A stretch of DNA of 64,000 nt from [Mycobacterium] crassicus (GCF_020181615.1 NZ_CP084029.1:2198895-2262894), one strand, 5' to 3'; counted from the stretch's first letter, positions 45,817 to 55,036 are shown. Notes: generated from the sequence alone by a model not told the origin. Numbers and translations are program-made.

Positions 45817-47706
45817 TCAGATGGTCTGGTGGCGACCGAAGAACTTGTGGTCTTCGCTGTAGCCGCCGTGACCGCTGCCGATCTCCTTATAACTGGCGAC
45901 GAACTCAATGCCCTTGATCCACTTCACCAGCTTGTAGCCGTGCTGCAGTTCGTTGCGGAGCCGCAGCGGCCGACCGTGCATGTAGGGCAGCGGCTGGTCA
46001 TTCATGTTGTAGGCCAGCATCGACATGTGGTGCCACATTTGGTCGACCGGGTGGGCGTTGTAGAAGATCCCGCCGGTGGCGCCCAGGCCCATCGAGTAGA
46101 AGATGGCCCACTTCGCCTCGGGCAGGGGCTTGACGATGTCCATGATCGTCGACATCTGCACGCCGCCCCACTTGGCGACCCCCGACCAGGCCTGCACGCA
46201 CATGTGCTGGGTGATCTGGTCGTGGTAGGGCAGCGCCTTGAGGTCCTCCAGGGAGAAGTCCATCGGGTTCTCCACCAGGCCATAGACCTTCAGTCGCCAG
46301 TCCTTGAAGTCGTTGGCCTCAAGTTCCTTGTACTCGACGGTCTCCGGCAGCCGGCCGTTGCGCCAGTGGAACGGGGAGATGTCGGCCTCGGTGAAGGTGC
46401 CGGGCTCGGGGTTGAGGTTCTCCAGCGCCCGCTGGAACGGCCCGATCAGGGCGTAGCCGATCTTCTGCACCACGCGCGGGTACTTGAGCGTGAGCGGGGT
46501 GGCTGCGATCCAGCCGACGATGCAGACCACTGCGGCCACGCAGAACACGTAGAAACCGACGGGGCTGTGGCATTCGGGCCCCGCGCCTTCGGCGCATCCG
46601 CGCGCGGCGAACATGTGGTTGAGATTGTCGAAGGCGTCGGTGGCGAACACCATCGTCACGTGGACGAGGATGAACATCAGGAAGTAGCACAGCACCAGGA
46701 AGTGCAGGGACCGGGCGATCTGCAGGTTCAGCCGCATGTGCTTGCTGATCAGGCCGAGTCGCTGAGACAGCGCCGGCGACATGCCCAGTGCGGTGATCAG
46801 CGCGGCCGGCGCGGCGATGAACACCGTGACGAAGTACGAGATCAGCTGCAGCGCGTTGTAGTTCGTCCAGGTGTGGTCGTCCGGCCAGTCCAGCGACATG
46901 TACTGGATCATCACCGAGGCGGCGTGCGGGATGATGTCCCAGCTGGTCGGCACGATGCGGCGCCACTGGCCGGTGGTGAAGAGCAGGACGTAGAACACGG
47001 CGCCGTTGAGCAGCCACAGCACGCCCAGGCCCATGTGCCACCAGCGGGCCAGGCCGATCGAGTGCCGGAAACCCGGCAGCCCGAACTGCGCCGGTAGGGC
47101 CACGGTGTCGGCATTGGCCGTCCAATACGGGTCGTCCGGAACCGGCGGCCCCACCCGCAGCCATTCGTCTTTGCCGGGGGTGGAGTTGCGGCTGAAGTAC
47201 AGCCGCGGGTGATCACAGAGAATCTGGATACCGGCCCGGATGATGAAGATCATCATGAAGAGGTTGAAGAAATGCGTCCAGCCGGCCCAGGCAGGAAGAC
47301 CGCTTTCCACCTCCGATGACGGAGTGCTACCCGGGTATTGGGCGATGAAATCCTCGACGCCCGGCATATTGCGGATTCCCTTGCCGATGGCGATCGCCGC
47401 GAGCAGCCCGACGAAACCGATCGGGATCAGCCACAGCAGGTTGAACCACTTGTCTCGACCGACACGCAGATGCGGCGCGACCGCCCGGCGGGTGAGGTCG
47501 AAACCGCCGCCGTATGTCTCGACGTCGACGGTGTCGTCGTGATTTTTGTGAATCTCTGTGCGGTAACCCTGCTCCAGCTCCAGCTCGACGTCTACAACGT
47601 CGGCGGAGTAGTTGACATGATGAGTGGTTTCTTTAGCGGCTGGTGAGGTGGCCGGACCCCGCGGGTCGAGCTTTCCATCAGTGCCGTGGCCGTCGAACGT
47701 CGTCAC
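45817..47706 (-). CDS. Membrane cytochrome b561-like/molybdopterin oxidoreductase fusion
   Basis: 629 residues. The first half holds about six hydrophobic helices with His candidates for haem (WTHFFNLFMM, RWWHMGLGVLW, ARSLHFLVLCYFLMFILVHVTM), a cytochrome b561-like part. The last 190 residues match the sulfite-oxidase-type molybdopterin fold: the Mo-binding Cys503 in QHMCVQAWSG, then GATGGIFYNAHPVDQMWHHMSMLAYNMN and HGRPLRLRNELQHGYKLVKWIKGIEF. Likely a membrane-bound oxidoreductase feeding electrons to or from quinone. No Tat signal is visible, so the side of the Mo domain is open. GTG start six bases after TAGGGT. Confidence 0.82.
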   Translation of the reverse strand: MTTFDGHGTDGKLDPRGPATSPAAKETTHHVNYSADVVDVELELEQGYRTEIHKNHDDTVDVETYGGGFDLTRRAVAPHLRVGRDKWFNLLWLIPIGFVGLLAAIAIGKGIRNMPGVEDFIAQYPGSTPSSEVESGLPAWAGWTHFFNLFMMIFIIRAGIQILCDHPRLYFSRNSTPGKDEWLRVGPPVPDDPYWTANADTVALPAQFGLPGFRHSIGLARWWHMGLGVLWLLNGAVFYVLLFTTGQWRRIVPTSWDIIPHAASVMIQYMSLDWPDDHTWTNYNALQLISYFVTVFIAAPAALITALGMSPALSQRLGLISKHMRLNLQIARSLHFLVLCYFLMFILVHVTMVFATDAFDNLNHMFAARGCAEGAGPECHSPVGFYVFCVAAVVCIVGWIAATPLTLKYPRVVQKIGYALIGPFQRALENLNPEPGTFTEADISPFHWRNGRLPETVEYKELEANDFKDWRLKVYGLVENPMDFSLEDLKALPYHDQITQHMCVQAWSGVAKWGGVQMSTIMDIVKPLPEAKWAIFYSMGLGATGGIFYNAHPVDQMWHHMSMLAYNMNDQPLPYMHGRPLRLRNELQHGYKLVKWIKGIEFVASYKEIGSGHGGYSEDHKFFGRHQTI

Positions 47707-47712
47707 GCCGCG

Positions 47713-47718
47713 ACCCTA
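47713..47718 (-). promoter_or_regulatory. -10 element for the molybdopterin fusion gene
   Basis: On the minus strand TAGGGT, then CGCGGC, then GTG; same hexamer and spacing as at the helicase gene. Confidence 0.55.
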
Positions 47719-48171
47719 CCGCGAGGAAACCCCTCGCAACCCGATATGACAACAAATGCACAGGGTTCTAGCAGGAAGCTCAGGTAACGCAAATGCGGAT
47801 TTTACACCCGGGTAAATCTCCCGATGTCCGGATCGGGGCGACCGGTCTTGGCCGGATTTCGATCGGTGTGATTCCTGCGGCGCGGAGGGCGGACGATCGC
47901 CCACATTCGGGGTACTACTCATGTGGAATAGCGCGCTTCACTGATCGTTCACCTACGACATCCATGATTGGGAGCCGAACCGGGGAGACGAATTCCGCCA
48001 CCGCCACCAGATTGCAATCTCCAGGGCGGGCGATCGCTGCGCGACACAGCTAGGCTGCGCAGTGGAGAAAACTTGTGACCAGGCAGGGGTAGATGACGAC
48101 CAAATTGGCACCAGAACGGCGCCTCGGCAGCTCTAGCCGAGTATCGCTGCGGGCGGGGATCGGGATGCAGC
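47719..48171. other. Gene-free stretch before the ESX-5 locus
   Basis: About 450 bases with no supportable gene. It must hold the promoter of eccB5, but I see no convincing -35/-10 pair and no strong ribosome binding site before the GTG at 48172. It divides the molybdopterin gene from the ESX-5 locus, which run divergently. Confidence 0.5.
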
Positions 48172-49683
48172 GTGTCTGACGAACAGCGGGGCCCCGGTTA
48201 CGGCCTGGGGCTGTCGACGCGCACCCAGATGACCGGCTACCAATTCCTGGCGCGGCGGACGGCGATGGCGTTGACCCGCTGGCAGGTTCGGATGGAAGTG
48301 GAGCCCGGAAGGAGGCAGGCTCTGGCGGTGGTTGCCTCGGTTTCGGCAGCTGCGGTCGTCTGCCTGGGCGCATTGCTGTGGTCGTTTCTGAGCCCCTCGG
48401 GTCAGATGAACGAATCGCCCATCATCGCCGACCGCGATTCGGGTGCCCTGTACGTGCGAGTCGGCGGCACGTTGTACCCGGCGCTGAATCTGGCGTCGGC
48501 GCGACTGATCGCCGGGCGGTCCGACAATCCGCACAAGGTGCGGTCTGCGCAGATCGCGGAGCAGCCGCACGGACCGCTGGTCGGAATCCCGGGCGCGCCG
48601 TCGGACATCCAGCCCACCACGCCGTCATCATCGTCGTGGCTGATCTGCGACACCGTCGCCAACGTCCAGGGTGTGGGCGCACCGTCGCCGGTGACCGTGA
48701 CCGTGATCGACGGCAGCCCGGACCTCAACTCCCGCCGCCGCGTCCTCGACGGTCCCGACGCGGTGGTCCTGCGCTACAACAACGAGTCGTGGGTGGTCCG
48801 GCAGGGCCGCCGCTCGCTCATCGACGCTGCCGACCGGGCGGTGCTGCTGCCGCTGGGCCTGACCCCGGAGCAGGTCGACCACGCGCGGCCGATGAGCCAG
48901 GCGCTGTTCGACGCGCTGCCGGTGGGCCCTGAGCTGGCGGTGCCATTCGTGCCGGACTCCGGTCAGCCACCTGCTTTCCCGAATGCTCCGGGGCCGGTCG
49001 GCACGGTCTTCACCACGCCGCAATTGGCTGGACCACAACAGTATTCGGTCGTGCTGATGAACGGTGTGCAGACGGTGTCGTCAGTGGTGGCCCGAATTCT
49101 GCAGAACGCCGGGGCAACCGCTGGCGGCGCGCCGGTTGTGGTGGCGCCGCCGGAGCTGGCCAAGATGCCGGTGGTCACCGGCCTGGACCTCTCCGCGTAC
49201 CCGGAAGGCCCGCTCAAGGTCGTCGACATCAAGGAGAATCCCGCCACCTGCTGGTGGTGGGAGCGCTCCAACGGTGACAGTCGGGCCCGGATCCAGGTGG
49301 TGTCGGGTCCGACCATTCCGGTGTCGCAGAAGCAGATGGGCCGGGTCGTGAGCCTGGTCAAGACGAACAATGACAACATGCCGCAGGCGGATCGGGTCTA
49401 CTTCGGTTCGGGCTACGGCAATTTCGTCGCGGTAACCGGCAACGATCCGGACGCCTCGACGAGGGAGTCGCTGTGGTGGCTGTCGTCCTCCGGCGTGCGA
49501 TTCGGCATCCCCGGTGACGACGAGCGCAAGGCGCTGGGACTGGTCAGCGAGCCCGCGCTGGCACCCTCGGTGGCGTTGCGACTGCTGGCGCACGGTCCGA
49601 CCCTGTCCCGTCAGGATGCGTTGGTGCGTCATGACACTCTGCCCACAGATATGAGCCCTGCGGAATTGGCGGTGCCCAAGTGA
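48172..49683 (+). CDS. eccB5: ESX-5 type VII secretion protein EccB5
   Basis: Core membrane subunit of the ESX-5 complex. 503 residues: a cytosolic N-terminus with YGLGLSTRTQMTGYQFLARRTAMALTRW, one helix (ALAVVASVSAAAVVCLGALLWSF) and a large periplasmic domain with paired Cys (SWLICDT and ATCWWWER). The sequence matches my memory of M. tuberculosis EccB5 along its length, better than other EccB paralogs. The stop overlaps the eccC5 GTG. Confidence 0.95.
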   Translation: MSDEQRGPGYGLGLSTRTQMTGYQFLARRTAMALTRWQVRMEVEPGRRQALAVVASVSAAAVVCLGALLWSFLSPSGQMNESPIIADRDSGALYVRVGGTLYPALNLASARLIAGRSDNPHKVRSAQIAEQPHGPLVGIPGAPSDIQPTTPSSSSWLICDTVANVQGVGAPSPVTVTVIDGSPDLNSRRRVLDGPDAVVLRYNNESWVVRQGRRSLIDAADRAVLLPLGLTPEQVDHARPMSQALFDALPVGPELAVPFVPDSGQPPAFPNAPGPVGTVFTTPQLAGPQQYSVVLMNGVQTVSSVVARILQNAGATAGGAPVVVAPPELAKMPVVTGLDLSAYPEGPLKVVDIKENPATCWWWERSNGDSRARIQVVSGPTIPVSQKQMGRVVSLVKTNNDNMPQADRVYFGSGYGNFVAVTGNDPDASTRESLWWLSSSGVRFGIPGDDERKALGLVSEPALAPSVALRLLAHGPTLSRQDALVRHDTLPTDMSPAELAVPK

Positions 49684-52600
49684 AACGTGGATATGCCCGG
49701 TCGACACCGGAACGAGCCCCGGTGGTCAAGCCGGAGAACATCGTATTGCCGACACCCCTGAGCGTGCCGCCGCCGGAAGGCAAGCCGTGGTGGCTGGTGG
49801 TGGTCGGAGTGCTGGTCGTCGGCCTGCTGGTCGGAATGGTCTCGATGACCGTGGCCAACGGCTCCCGGATGTTCCTGGGTGCCGGTTCGATCTTCCCGAT
49901 CTTCATGATCGGCGGCATTGCGATGATGATGTTCGGTGGCCGCTTCGGCGGGGGAGCTCAGCAGTTGAGCCGGCCCAAGCTGGACGCGATGCGCGCCCAG
50001 TTCATGCTGATGCTGGACCGCCTGCGGGAATCGGCGGCGGAGTCCGCGGACAGCATGGACGCCAACTACCGCTGGTACCACCCGGCGCCGTCCACCTTGG
50101 CCGCCGCGGTGGGAACACCCCGGATGTGGGAGCGCCAGCCCAACGGCAAGGACCTCAACTTCGGTCTGGCCCGGGTCGGGGTGGGCATGACCCGGCCCGA
50201 AGTCACCTGGGGTGAGCCGCAGAACATGCCGACCGACATCGAGCTCGAGCCGGTGACCGGTAAGGCACTGCAGGAGTTCGGGCGCTACCAGAGCGTGGTC
50301 TACAACCTGCCCAAGATGGTCTCGCTGCTGGTCGAGCCCTGGTACTCGCTGATCGGCGACCGTGAGCACGTGCTCGGCCTGATGCGGGCGATCATCTGTC
50401 AGTTGGCCTTTTCTCACGGGCCGGACCATCTGCGCATGGTGGTGGTCACTTCCGATAAAGCGCAGTGGGATTGGGTGAAGTGGCTGCCGCACTTCGGCGA
50501 TCCGCGCCGTCAGGACGCCGCGGGCAGCGCCCGGATGGTGTACGGCTCGGTGCAGGATTTCGCGACCGAGCACTCGGACCTGTTCTCCGGTCGCGGGTCG
50601 TTCATGCCGCGCCACGCCAGCTCGTCGGCGGAGACTCCGACACCGCACCACCTGATCATCGTGGATGCCATCGACCCCCAGTGGGAGTACGTCAACACCA
50701 CCGAGGGCGTCGACGGGGTCACGTTCTTCGACCTGACCGGGGTCCCCGAGTGGCGCGAGGTTCCGCAGCGGGTGCTGCGCTTCGACGACAAGGGCATCGT
50801 CAACGCGCTGCCGCGCGATCGCGACACCTGGATGGTGATCGACGACAACGAGTGGTTCTTCGCGCTGGCCGACCAGGTAAGCCTGACCGACGCCGAGCAG
50901 TTCGCGCAGCGCATGGCGCACTGGCGGTTGGCCGAGGCCTACGAGGAGATCGGCCAGAAGGTGACGCGCCACATCGGTGCGCGCGACATCATGGCCTATT
51001 ACGGCATCGAGGACGCCGGGCGGATCGACTTCGATGCGCTGTGGGCCGAACGCCGTGAGGCGGGTTCCAAAGCCCGGCTGCGGATTCCGTTCGGCAGTCG
51101 CTCTGACAACGGCGAGCTGCTGTTCCTCGACATGAAGTCGCTCGACGAGGGTGGCGACGGTCCGCACGGTGTTATGTCCGGCACCACCGGCTCGGGTAAG
51201 TCAACGCTGGTGCGTACCGTGATCGAATCGCTGCTGCTGGCGCACCCGCCGGACGAGTTGCAGTTCGTGCTGGCCGACCTCAAGGGTGGATCGGCCGTCA
51301 AGCCGTTCGCCGGGGTGCCGCACGTCTCGCGGATCATCACCGACCTGGAAGACGACCAGGCCCTGATGGAGCGGTTCCTGGAAGCCATGTGGGGCGAGAT
51401 CGCTCGTCGAAAGACCATGTGCGACAACGCCGGTGTCGACGGCGCCAAGGAATACAACGAGATCCGGTCCCGGATGAGGGCCCGCGGCGACGACAGCCTG
51501 CCGCCGTTGCCGATGCTCGTCGTCGTCATCGACGAGTTCTACGAGTGGTTCCGCATCATGCCGACCGCGGTGGAGGTGCTGGACTCGATCGGGCGCCAGG
51601 GCCGCGCCTACTGGGTGCACCTGATGATGGCGTCGCAGACCATCGAGAGTCGCGCCGAGAAGCTCATGGAGAACATGGGCTACCGGCTGGTGCTCAAGGC
51701 GCAGACAGCCGGTGCGGCACAGGCGGCCGGAGTGCCCAACGCGGTGAACCTGCCGGCCAAGGCCGGGCTGGGCTACTTCCGCAAGAGCGGCGAAGAGGTC
51801 ATCCGGTTCCAGGCCGAGTTCCTGTGGCGGGACTACCACCGCGGCGGGATGATCGACGACGACCAGATGCCGTTGGTGCACGCCGTCGACTACATCCGCC
51901 CGCAGCTGTTCACCACCGACTTCACGCCGCTCGAGGTCAGCGTCAGCACGCCGGAGATCGAGGCGCCCGAGGAGATTCCGGCGATCGACTCCAAGCCTGC
52001 CGCCGCGGCCGGCGAGGTCGTCGAGGAAGAGGATTTCATCCGGACGCCCAAGGTCGGCACGGTGATCATCGATCAGTTGCGCCAGATCGACTTCGAGCCC
52101 TATCGGTTGTGGCAGCCGCCGCTGGATGTCCCGGTGACCGTCGAAGACCTGGTGAACCGGTACCTGGGCCATCCCTGGCAGCAGGAGTACGGCACCCGGC
52201 GGGACCTGGTGTTCCCGATCGGGGTCATCGACCGGCCGTTCAAGCACGACCAGCCGCCGTGGACGGTGGATACCTCCGGGCCGGGCGCGAACGTGCTGAT
52301 CCTGGGCGCCGGGGGCGCCGGCAAGACGACGGCACTGCAGACGCTGATCTGCTCGGCCGCACTGACCCACACCCCCGAGCAGGTCCAGTTCTACTGCCTG
52401 GCCTACAGCGGCACCGCCTTGACGACGGTGGCTGGGCTGCCGCACGTCGGCAGCGTCTGCGGCCCCACCGACCCCGACGGCGTGCGCCGGACGGTGGCCG
52501 AACTGTTGGCGCTGGTGCGCACACGCAAGCGCAGCTTCCTCGAAAACGACGTGGCCTCGATGGACGTGTTCCGGCGGCGCAAGTTCGAGGGCGCGCCCGG

Positions 52601-53885
52601 CAACGTGCCCAACGACGGCTTCGGTGACGTCTATCTGGTGGTCGACAACTACCGGGCACTGTCGGAGGAGAACGAGGTACTGGTCGAGCAGGTCAACCAG
52701 ATCATCAACCAGGGCCCCTCGTTCGGCGTGCACGTGGTCGTCACCGCCGACCGTGAGTCCGAGCTGCGCCCACCGGTCCGCAGCGGTTTCGGTTCCCGGG
52801 TCGAGTTGCGTCTGGCCGCGGTCGAGGACGCCAAGCTGGTGCGTTCCCGGTTCGCCAAGGATGTGCCGGTCAAGCCGGGCCGCGGCATGCTCGCGGTCAA
52901 CTACGTGCGACTCGACAGCGACCCGCAGTCCGGTCTGCACACCCTGATCGCCAGGCCGGCGATGGACGACACCGACGAGCGCGTGTTCGAGTCCGACAGC
53001 GTCGCGGCCGCGGTCAGTCAGGTTGCGGTGGGCAGGGTGCGCCCGGTCCGGCGCCTGCCGGCCCGGTTCGGCTTGGACGAGGTGCGTGCGGTCGCAGCCA
53101 ACGACCGGCGCGAAGGGGTGGGTGCGGGCGGTATCGCCTGGGCCATCTCGGAACTCGATCTGCAGCCGGTGTATCTGAACTTCGCCGAGAATGGGCACCT
53201 GATGGTGACCGGTCGACGCGAATGCGGCCGCACCACCACCCTGGCCACCATCATGAGCGAGATCGAGCGGCTGTACGCGCCGGGATCCAGCACTGCGCCG
53301 CCGACCGATCGGCCCTCCGCCCAGGTGTGGTTGATCGACCCACGGCGCCAATTGCTGACCACGCTGGGCTCGGACTACGTGGAGAAGTTCTCCTACAACA
53401 TGGACGGCACAGTCGCCCTGATCAACGAGCTGGCCGCCACACTGGCCAACCGTGAACCGCCGCCGGGCCTGTCGGCCGAAGAGCTGCTGTCGCGGACCTG
53501 GTGGAGCGGGCCGGAGATCTTCTTGATCATCGACGACATCCAGCAGTTCCCGCCCGGCTTCGACTCACCGTTCCAGAAGGCTGCCCCGTGGGTCACCCGT
53601 GCCGCAGATGTGGGCCTGCACGTGATCGTCACGCGGACGTTCGGCGGCTGGTCTTCGGCGGGCAGCGACCCGCTCCTGCGGGCTCTGCACCAGGCCAACT
53701 CGCCGCTGCTGGTGATGGACGCCGACCCGGACGAGGGCTTCATCCGCGGAAAGATGAAGGGTGGCCCACTGCCGCGCGGTCGTGGCCTGCTGATGGCCGA
53801 GGACACCGGCGTGTTCGTCCAGGTAGCCGCCACGGAGCTGCGTCGGGCGCCGACGCAGGAGCGGGCGGTGAGTCCGGCCGGCTGA
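49680..53885 (+). CDS. eccC5: ESX-5 FtsK/SpoIIIE ATPase EccC5
   Basis: Motor ATPase of the ESX-5 channel. 1401 residues in one chain, as in EccC5 (EccC1 is split). Two membrane helices near 38-80, then three ATPase domains: P-loop 1 GTTGSGKST (about 501-509), P-loop 2 GAGGAGKTT (about 875), and P-loop 3 region GRRECGRTTT (about 1179), which is degenerate. The first Walker B is LVVVIDEFYEW. The stop is followed at once by a large inverted repeat. GTG start overlaps eccB5 (GTGA). Confidence 0.97.
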   Translation: MKRGYARSTPERAPVVKPENIVLPTPLSVPPPEGKPWWLVVVGVLVVGLLVGMVSMTVANGSRMFLGAGSIFPIFMIGGIAMMMFGGRFGGGAQQLSRPKLDAMRAQFMLMLDRLRESAAESADSMDANYRWYHPAPSTLAAAVGTPRMWERQPNGKDLNFGLARVGVGMTRPEVTWGEPQNMPTDIELEPVTGKALQEFGRYQSVVYNLPKMVSLLVEPWYSLIGDREHVLGLMRAIICQLAFSHGPDHLRMVVVTSDKAQWDWVKWLPHFGDPRRQDAAGSARMVYGSVQDFATEHSDLFSGRGSFMPRHASSSAETPTPHHLIIVDAIDPQWEYVNTTEGVDGVTFFDLTGVPEWREVPQRVLRFDDKGIVNALPRDRDTWMVIDDNEWFFALADQVSLTDAEQFAQRMAHWRLAEAYEEIGQKVTRHIGARDIMAYYGIEDAGRIDFDALWAERREAGSKARLRIPFGSRSDNGELLFLDMKSLDEGGDGPHGVMSGTTGSGKSTLVRTVIESLLLAHPPDELQFVLADLKGGSAVKPFAGVPHVSRIITDLEDDQALMERFLEAMWGEIARRKTMCDNAGVDGAKEYNEIRSRMRARGDDSLPPLPMLVVVIDEFYEWFRIMPTAVEVLDSIGRQGRAYWVHLMMASQTIESRAEKLMENMGYRLVLKAQTAGAAQAAGVPNAVNLPAKAGLGYFRKSGEEVIRFQAEFLWRDYHRGGMIDDDQMPLVHAVDYIRPQLFTTDFTPLEVSVSTPEIEAPEEIPAIDSKPAAAAGEVVEEEDFIRTPKVGTVIIDQLRQIDFEPYRLWQPPLDVPVTVEDLVNRYLGHPWQQEYGTRRDLVFPIGVIDRPFKHDQPPWTVDTSGPGANVLILGAGGAGKTTALQTLICSAALTHTPEQVQFYCLAYSGTALTTVAGLPHVGSVCGPTDPDGVRRTVAELLALVRTRKRSFLENDVASMDVFRRRKFEGAPGNVPNDGFGDVYLVVDNYRALSEENEVLVEQVNQIINQGPSFGVHVVVTADRESELRPPVRSGFGSRVELRLAAVEDAKLVRSRFAKDVPVKPGRGMLAVNYVRLDSDPQSGLHTLIARPAMDDTDERVFESDSVAAAVSQVAVGRVRPVRRLPARFGLDEVRAVAANDRREGVGAGGIAWAISELDLQPVYLNFAENGHLMVTGRRECGRTTTLATIMSEIERLYAPGSSTAPPTDRPSAQVWLIDPRRQLLTTLGSDYVEKFSYNMDGTVALINELAATLANREPPPGLSAEELLSRTWWSGPEIFLIIDDIQQFPPGFDSPFQKAAPWVTRAADVGLHVIVTRTFGGWSSAGSDPLLRALHQANSPLLVMDADPDEGFIRGKMKGGPLPRGRGLLMAEDTGVFVQVAATELRRAPTQERAVSPAG

Positions 53886-53894
53886 GCCAGTGAC

Positions 53895-53942
53895 GCCAGT
53901 TACCACTGTGGCGCGTGTAACAGCGTCACAGTGGTAGCTGGC
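53895..53942 (+). terminator. 16-bp inverted repeat hairpin after eccC5
   Basis: GCCAGTTACCACTGTG (53895-53910) pairs with CACAGTGGTAGCTGGC (53927-53942) over all 16 positions with one G-T wobble, around a 16-base loop. No T-run follows. It could be a U-less (actinobacterial type) terminator, an RNA stabiliser or a dyad operator; it separates machine genes from the PE/esx substrate genes. Confidence 0.6.
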
Positions 53943-54080
53943 GGGCTCACACGGCCGGGTTCCGACGGCGTTTGCCGCGACCAGATTATTAACCGCGGGA
54001 GCCGTTTCGGTCCCTCTTTCGCGACTTTCAGTGGCCCCGCCAATACCGTTTCGGACTAAAACACAACCCTGTGTTTCAGC

Positions 54081-54170
54081 AGGTGAACCCTGTTTTGTGG
54101 GCTGCGTCACCCGGTCAGGGTTACCCCTTTGTTACCCGAGGTGAACAGTTGCGACCGCCAGGTGAACAGT
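54081..54170 (+). promoter_or_regulatory. AGGTGAAC direct repeats upstream of the PE gene
   Basis: AGGTGAAC occurs three times: 54081, 54139 and 54160. The last two share 11 bases (AGGTGAACAGT) with a 21-base period, two helical turns. The rest of the 53943-54256 stretch is gene-free. These look like regulator sites for the PE-esx operon; binder unknown. Confidence 0.45.
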
Positions 54171-54256
54171 AAGCGTTTTGGGCCGTTTGGCCCGTCGGCA
54201 GCCTCTACGCTCGGTGACGAAGCGATTGCTACAGGTGATCCGAGGAGGAATGTCGA

Positions 54257-54556
54257 ATGTCGTTCGTAAACGCGCAGCCCGAAGCACTGGCCGCCGCCGC
54301 CGGGAACCTCAGCGGTATCGGATCGGCGTTGAACGCGCAGAACGCGGCCGCCGCCGCCCCGACCACGGGCGTGGTTCCGGCCGCTGCCGACGAGGTCTCG
54401 GCGCTGACCGCGGCGCAGTTCGCCGCTCACGCGACCATGTACCAACAGGTCAGCGCTCAGGCAGCAGCCATCCACGAAATGTTCGTGGCGACGCTCAACA
54501 CCAGCGCCACCTCCTACGCCGCCACCGAGGCCGCCAATGCGGCTTCGGCGGGCTGA
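54257..54556 (+). CDS. PE-family protein (ESX-5 substrate)
   Basis: 99 residues, only a PE domain, resembling PE18/PE19 of the ESX-5 region: MSFVNAQPEALAAAAGNL, PTTGVVPAAADEVSALTAAQFAAHA, then the secretion signal Y-x3-E in SYAATEAANAA. PE proteins pair with PPE proteins and are guided by EspG. No PPE gene is adjacent here. GAGGAGG sits nine bases upstream of the ATG. A second PE at 63335 differs at about a dozen residues. Confidence 0.95.
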   Translation: MSFVNAQPEALAAAAGNLSGIGSALNAQNAAAAAPTTGVVPAAADEVSALTAAQFAAHATMYQQVSAQAAAIHEMFVATLNTSATSYAATEAANAASAG

Positions 54557-54639
54557 GCCAGAAACGTCCGAACGGGACACCGATCTTGCCGGCTGCGAGC
54601 TGATGGAAGGGGGGAACCATTCATAGGTTCAAGGCCGGT

Positions 54640-54654
54640 CGTCGGTTACCGACG
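54640..54654 (+). promoter_or_regulatory. 15-bp palindrome between PE and esxM
   Basis: CGTCGGT T ACCGACG is a perfect inverted repeat in the 161-base gap between PE and esxM. As RNA it forms a 6-bp stem with loop TTA. It could adjust PE to Esx expression. The second PE-esxM gap (63635-63685) is short and lacks it. Confidence 0.4.
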
Positions 54655-54717
54655 TAATCGGCGGCAACATCCGTAAATCACCGTAAACAAAACAAACCTC
54701 AGTAAGGAGACAGAGCA

Positions 54718-55017
54718 GTGGCAACACGTTTTATGACGGATCCGGACGCGATGCGTGCGATGGCGGGTCGTTTCGATGTGCACGCGCAGACGGTGGAGGA
54801 TGAGGCGCGTCGGATGTGGGCGTCCTCGACGAACATCTCGGGTGCGGGCTGGGGTGGTCTGGCCGAGCGGACCTCGATGGACACCATGGGTCAGATGCAG
54901 ACCGCGTTCCGCAACATTGTGACCATGCTGCACGGTGTGCGTGATGGTCTGATCCGTGACGCCAACCACTACGAGAGCCAGGAAGCTGCCTCCCAGCAGA
55001 TCCTGTCGGGCAGCTAG
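54718..55017 (+). CDS. esxM: WXG100 protein EsxM-like (ESX-5)
   Basis: 99 residues of the EsxM/QILSS subfamily: [26 protein letters not shown], the WxG turn in [10 protein letters not shown], and the export signal Y-x3-E in [13 protein letters not shown]. Forms a helical-hairpin heterodimer with EsxN and is secreted by ESX-5. GTG start with AAGGAGA upstream; the EsxN gene follows 19 bases after the stop. A near-identical copy is at 63686, lacking one Ser codon before the last Gly-Ser. Confidence 0.95.
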   Translation: MATRFMTDPDAMRAMAGRFDVHAQTVEDEARRMWASSTNISGAGWGGLAERTSMDTMGQMQTAFRNIVTMLHGVRDGLIRDANHYESQEAASQQILSGS

Positions 55018-55036
55018 CAGAAGGGGAAATCGAGCT

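Noticed and set aside
48165..48179. Four-codon upstream ORF (ATG CAG CGT GTC TGA) overlapping the eccB5 start
   Set aside because: No -10 element at leaderless spacing and too short to separate from chance.
51201..53351. 716-codon frame opposite eccC5
   Set aside because: Shadow; EccC5 is certain.
49680..53885. Assignment of the secretion locus to ESX-3
   Set aside because: ESX-3 has eccA first and EsxG/EsxH substrates; here eccA is last, with EsxM/EsxN-like proteins and a MycP with a long loop.
54956..55036. Extended N-terminus for esxN beginning inside esxM
   Set aside because: Overlaps esxM out of frame; the ATG at 55037 gives the exact EsxN length.
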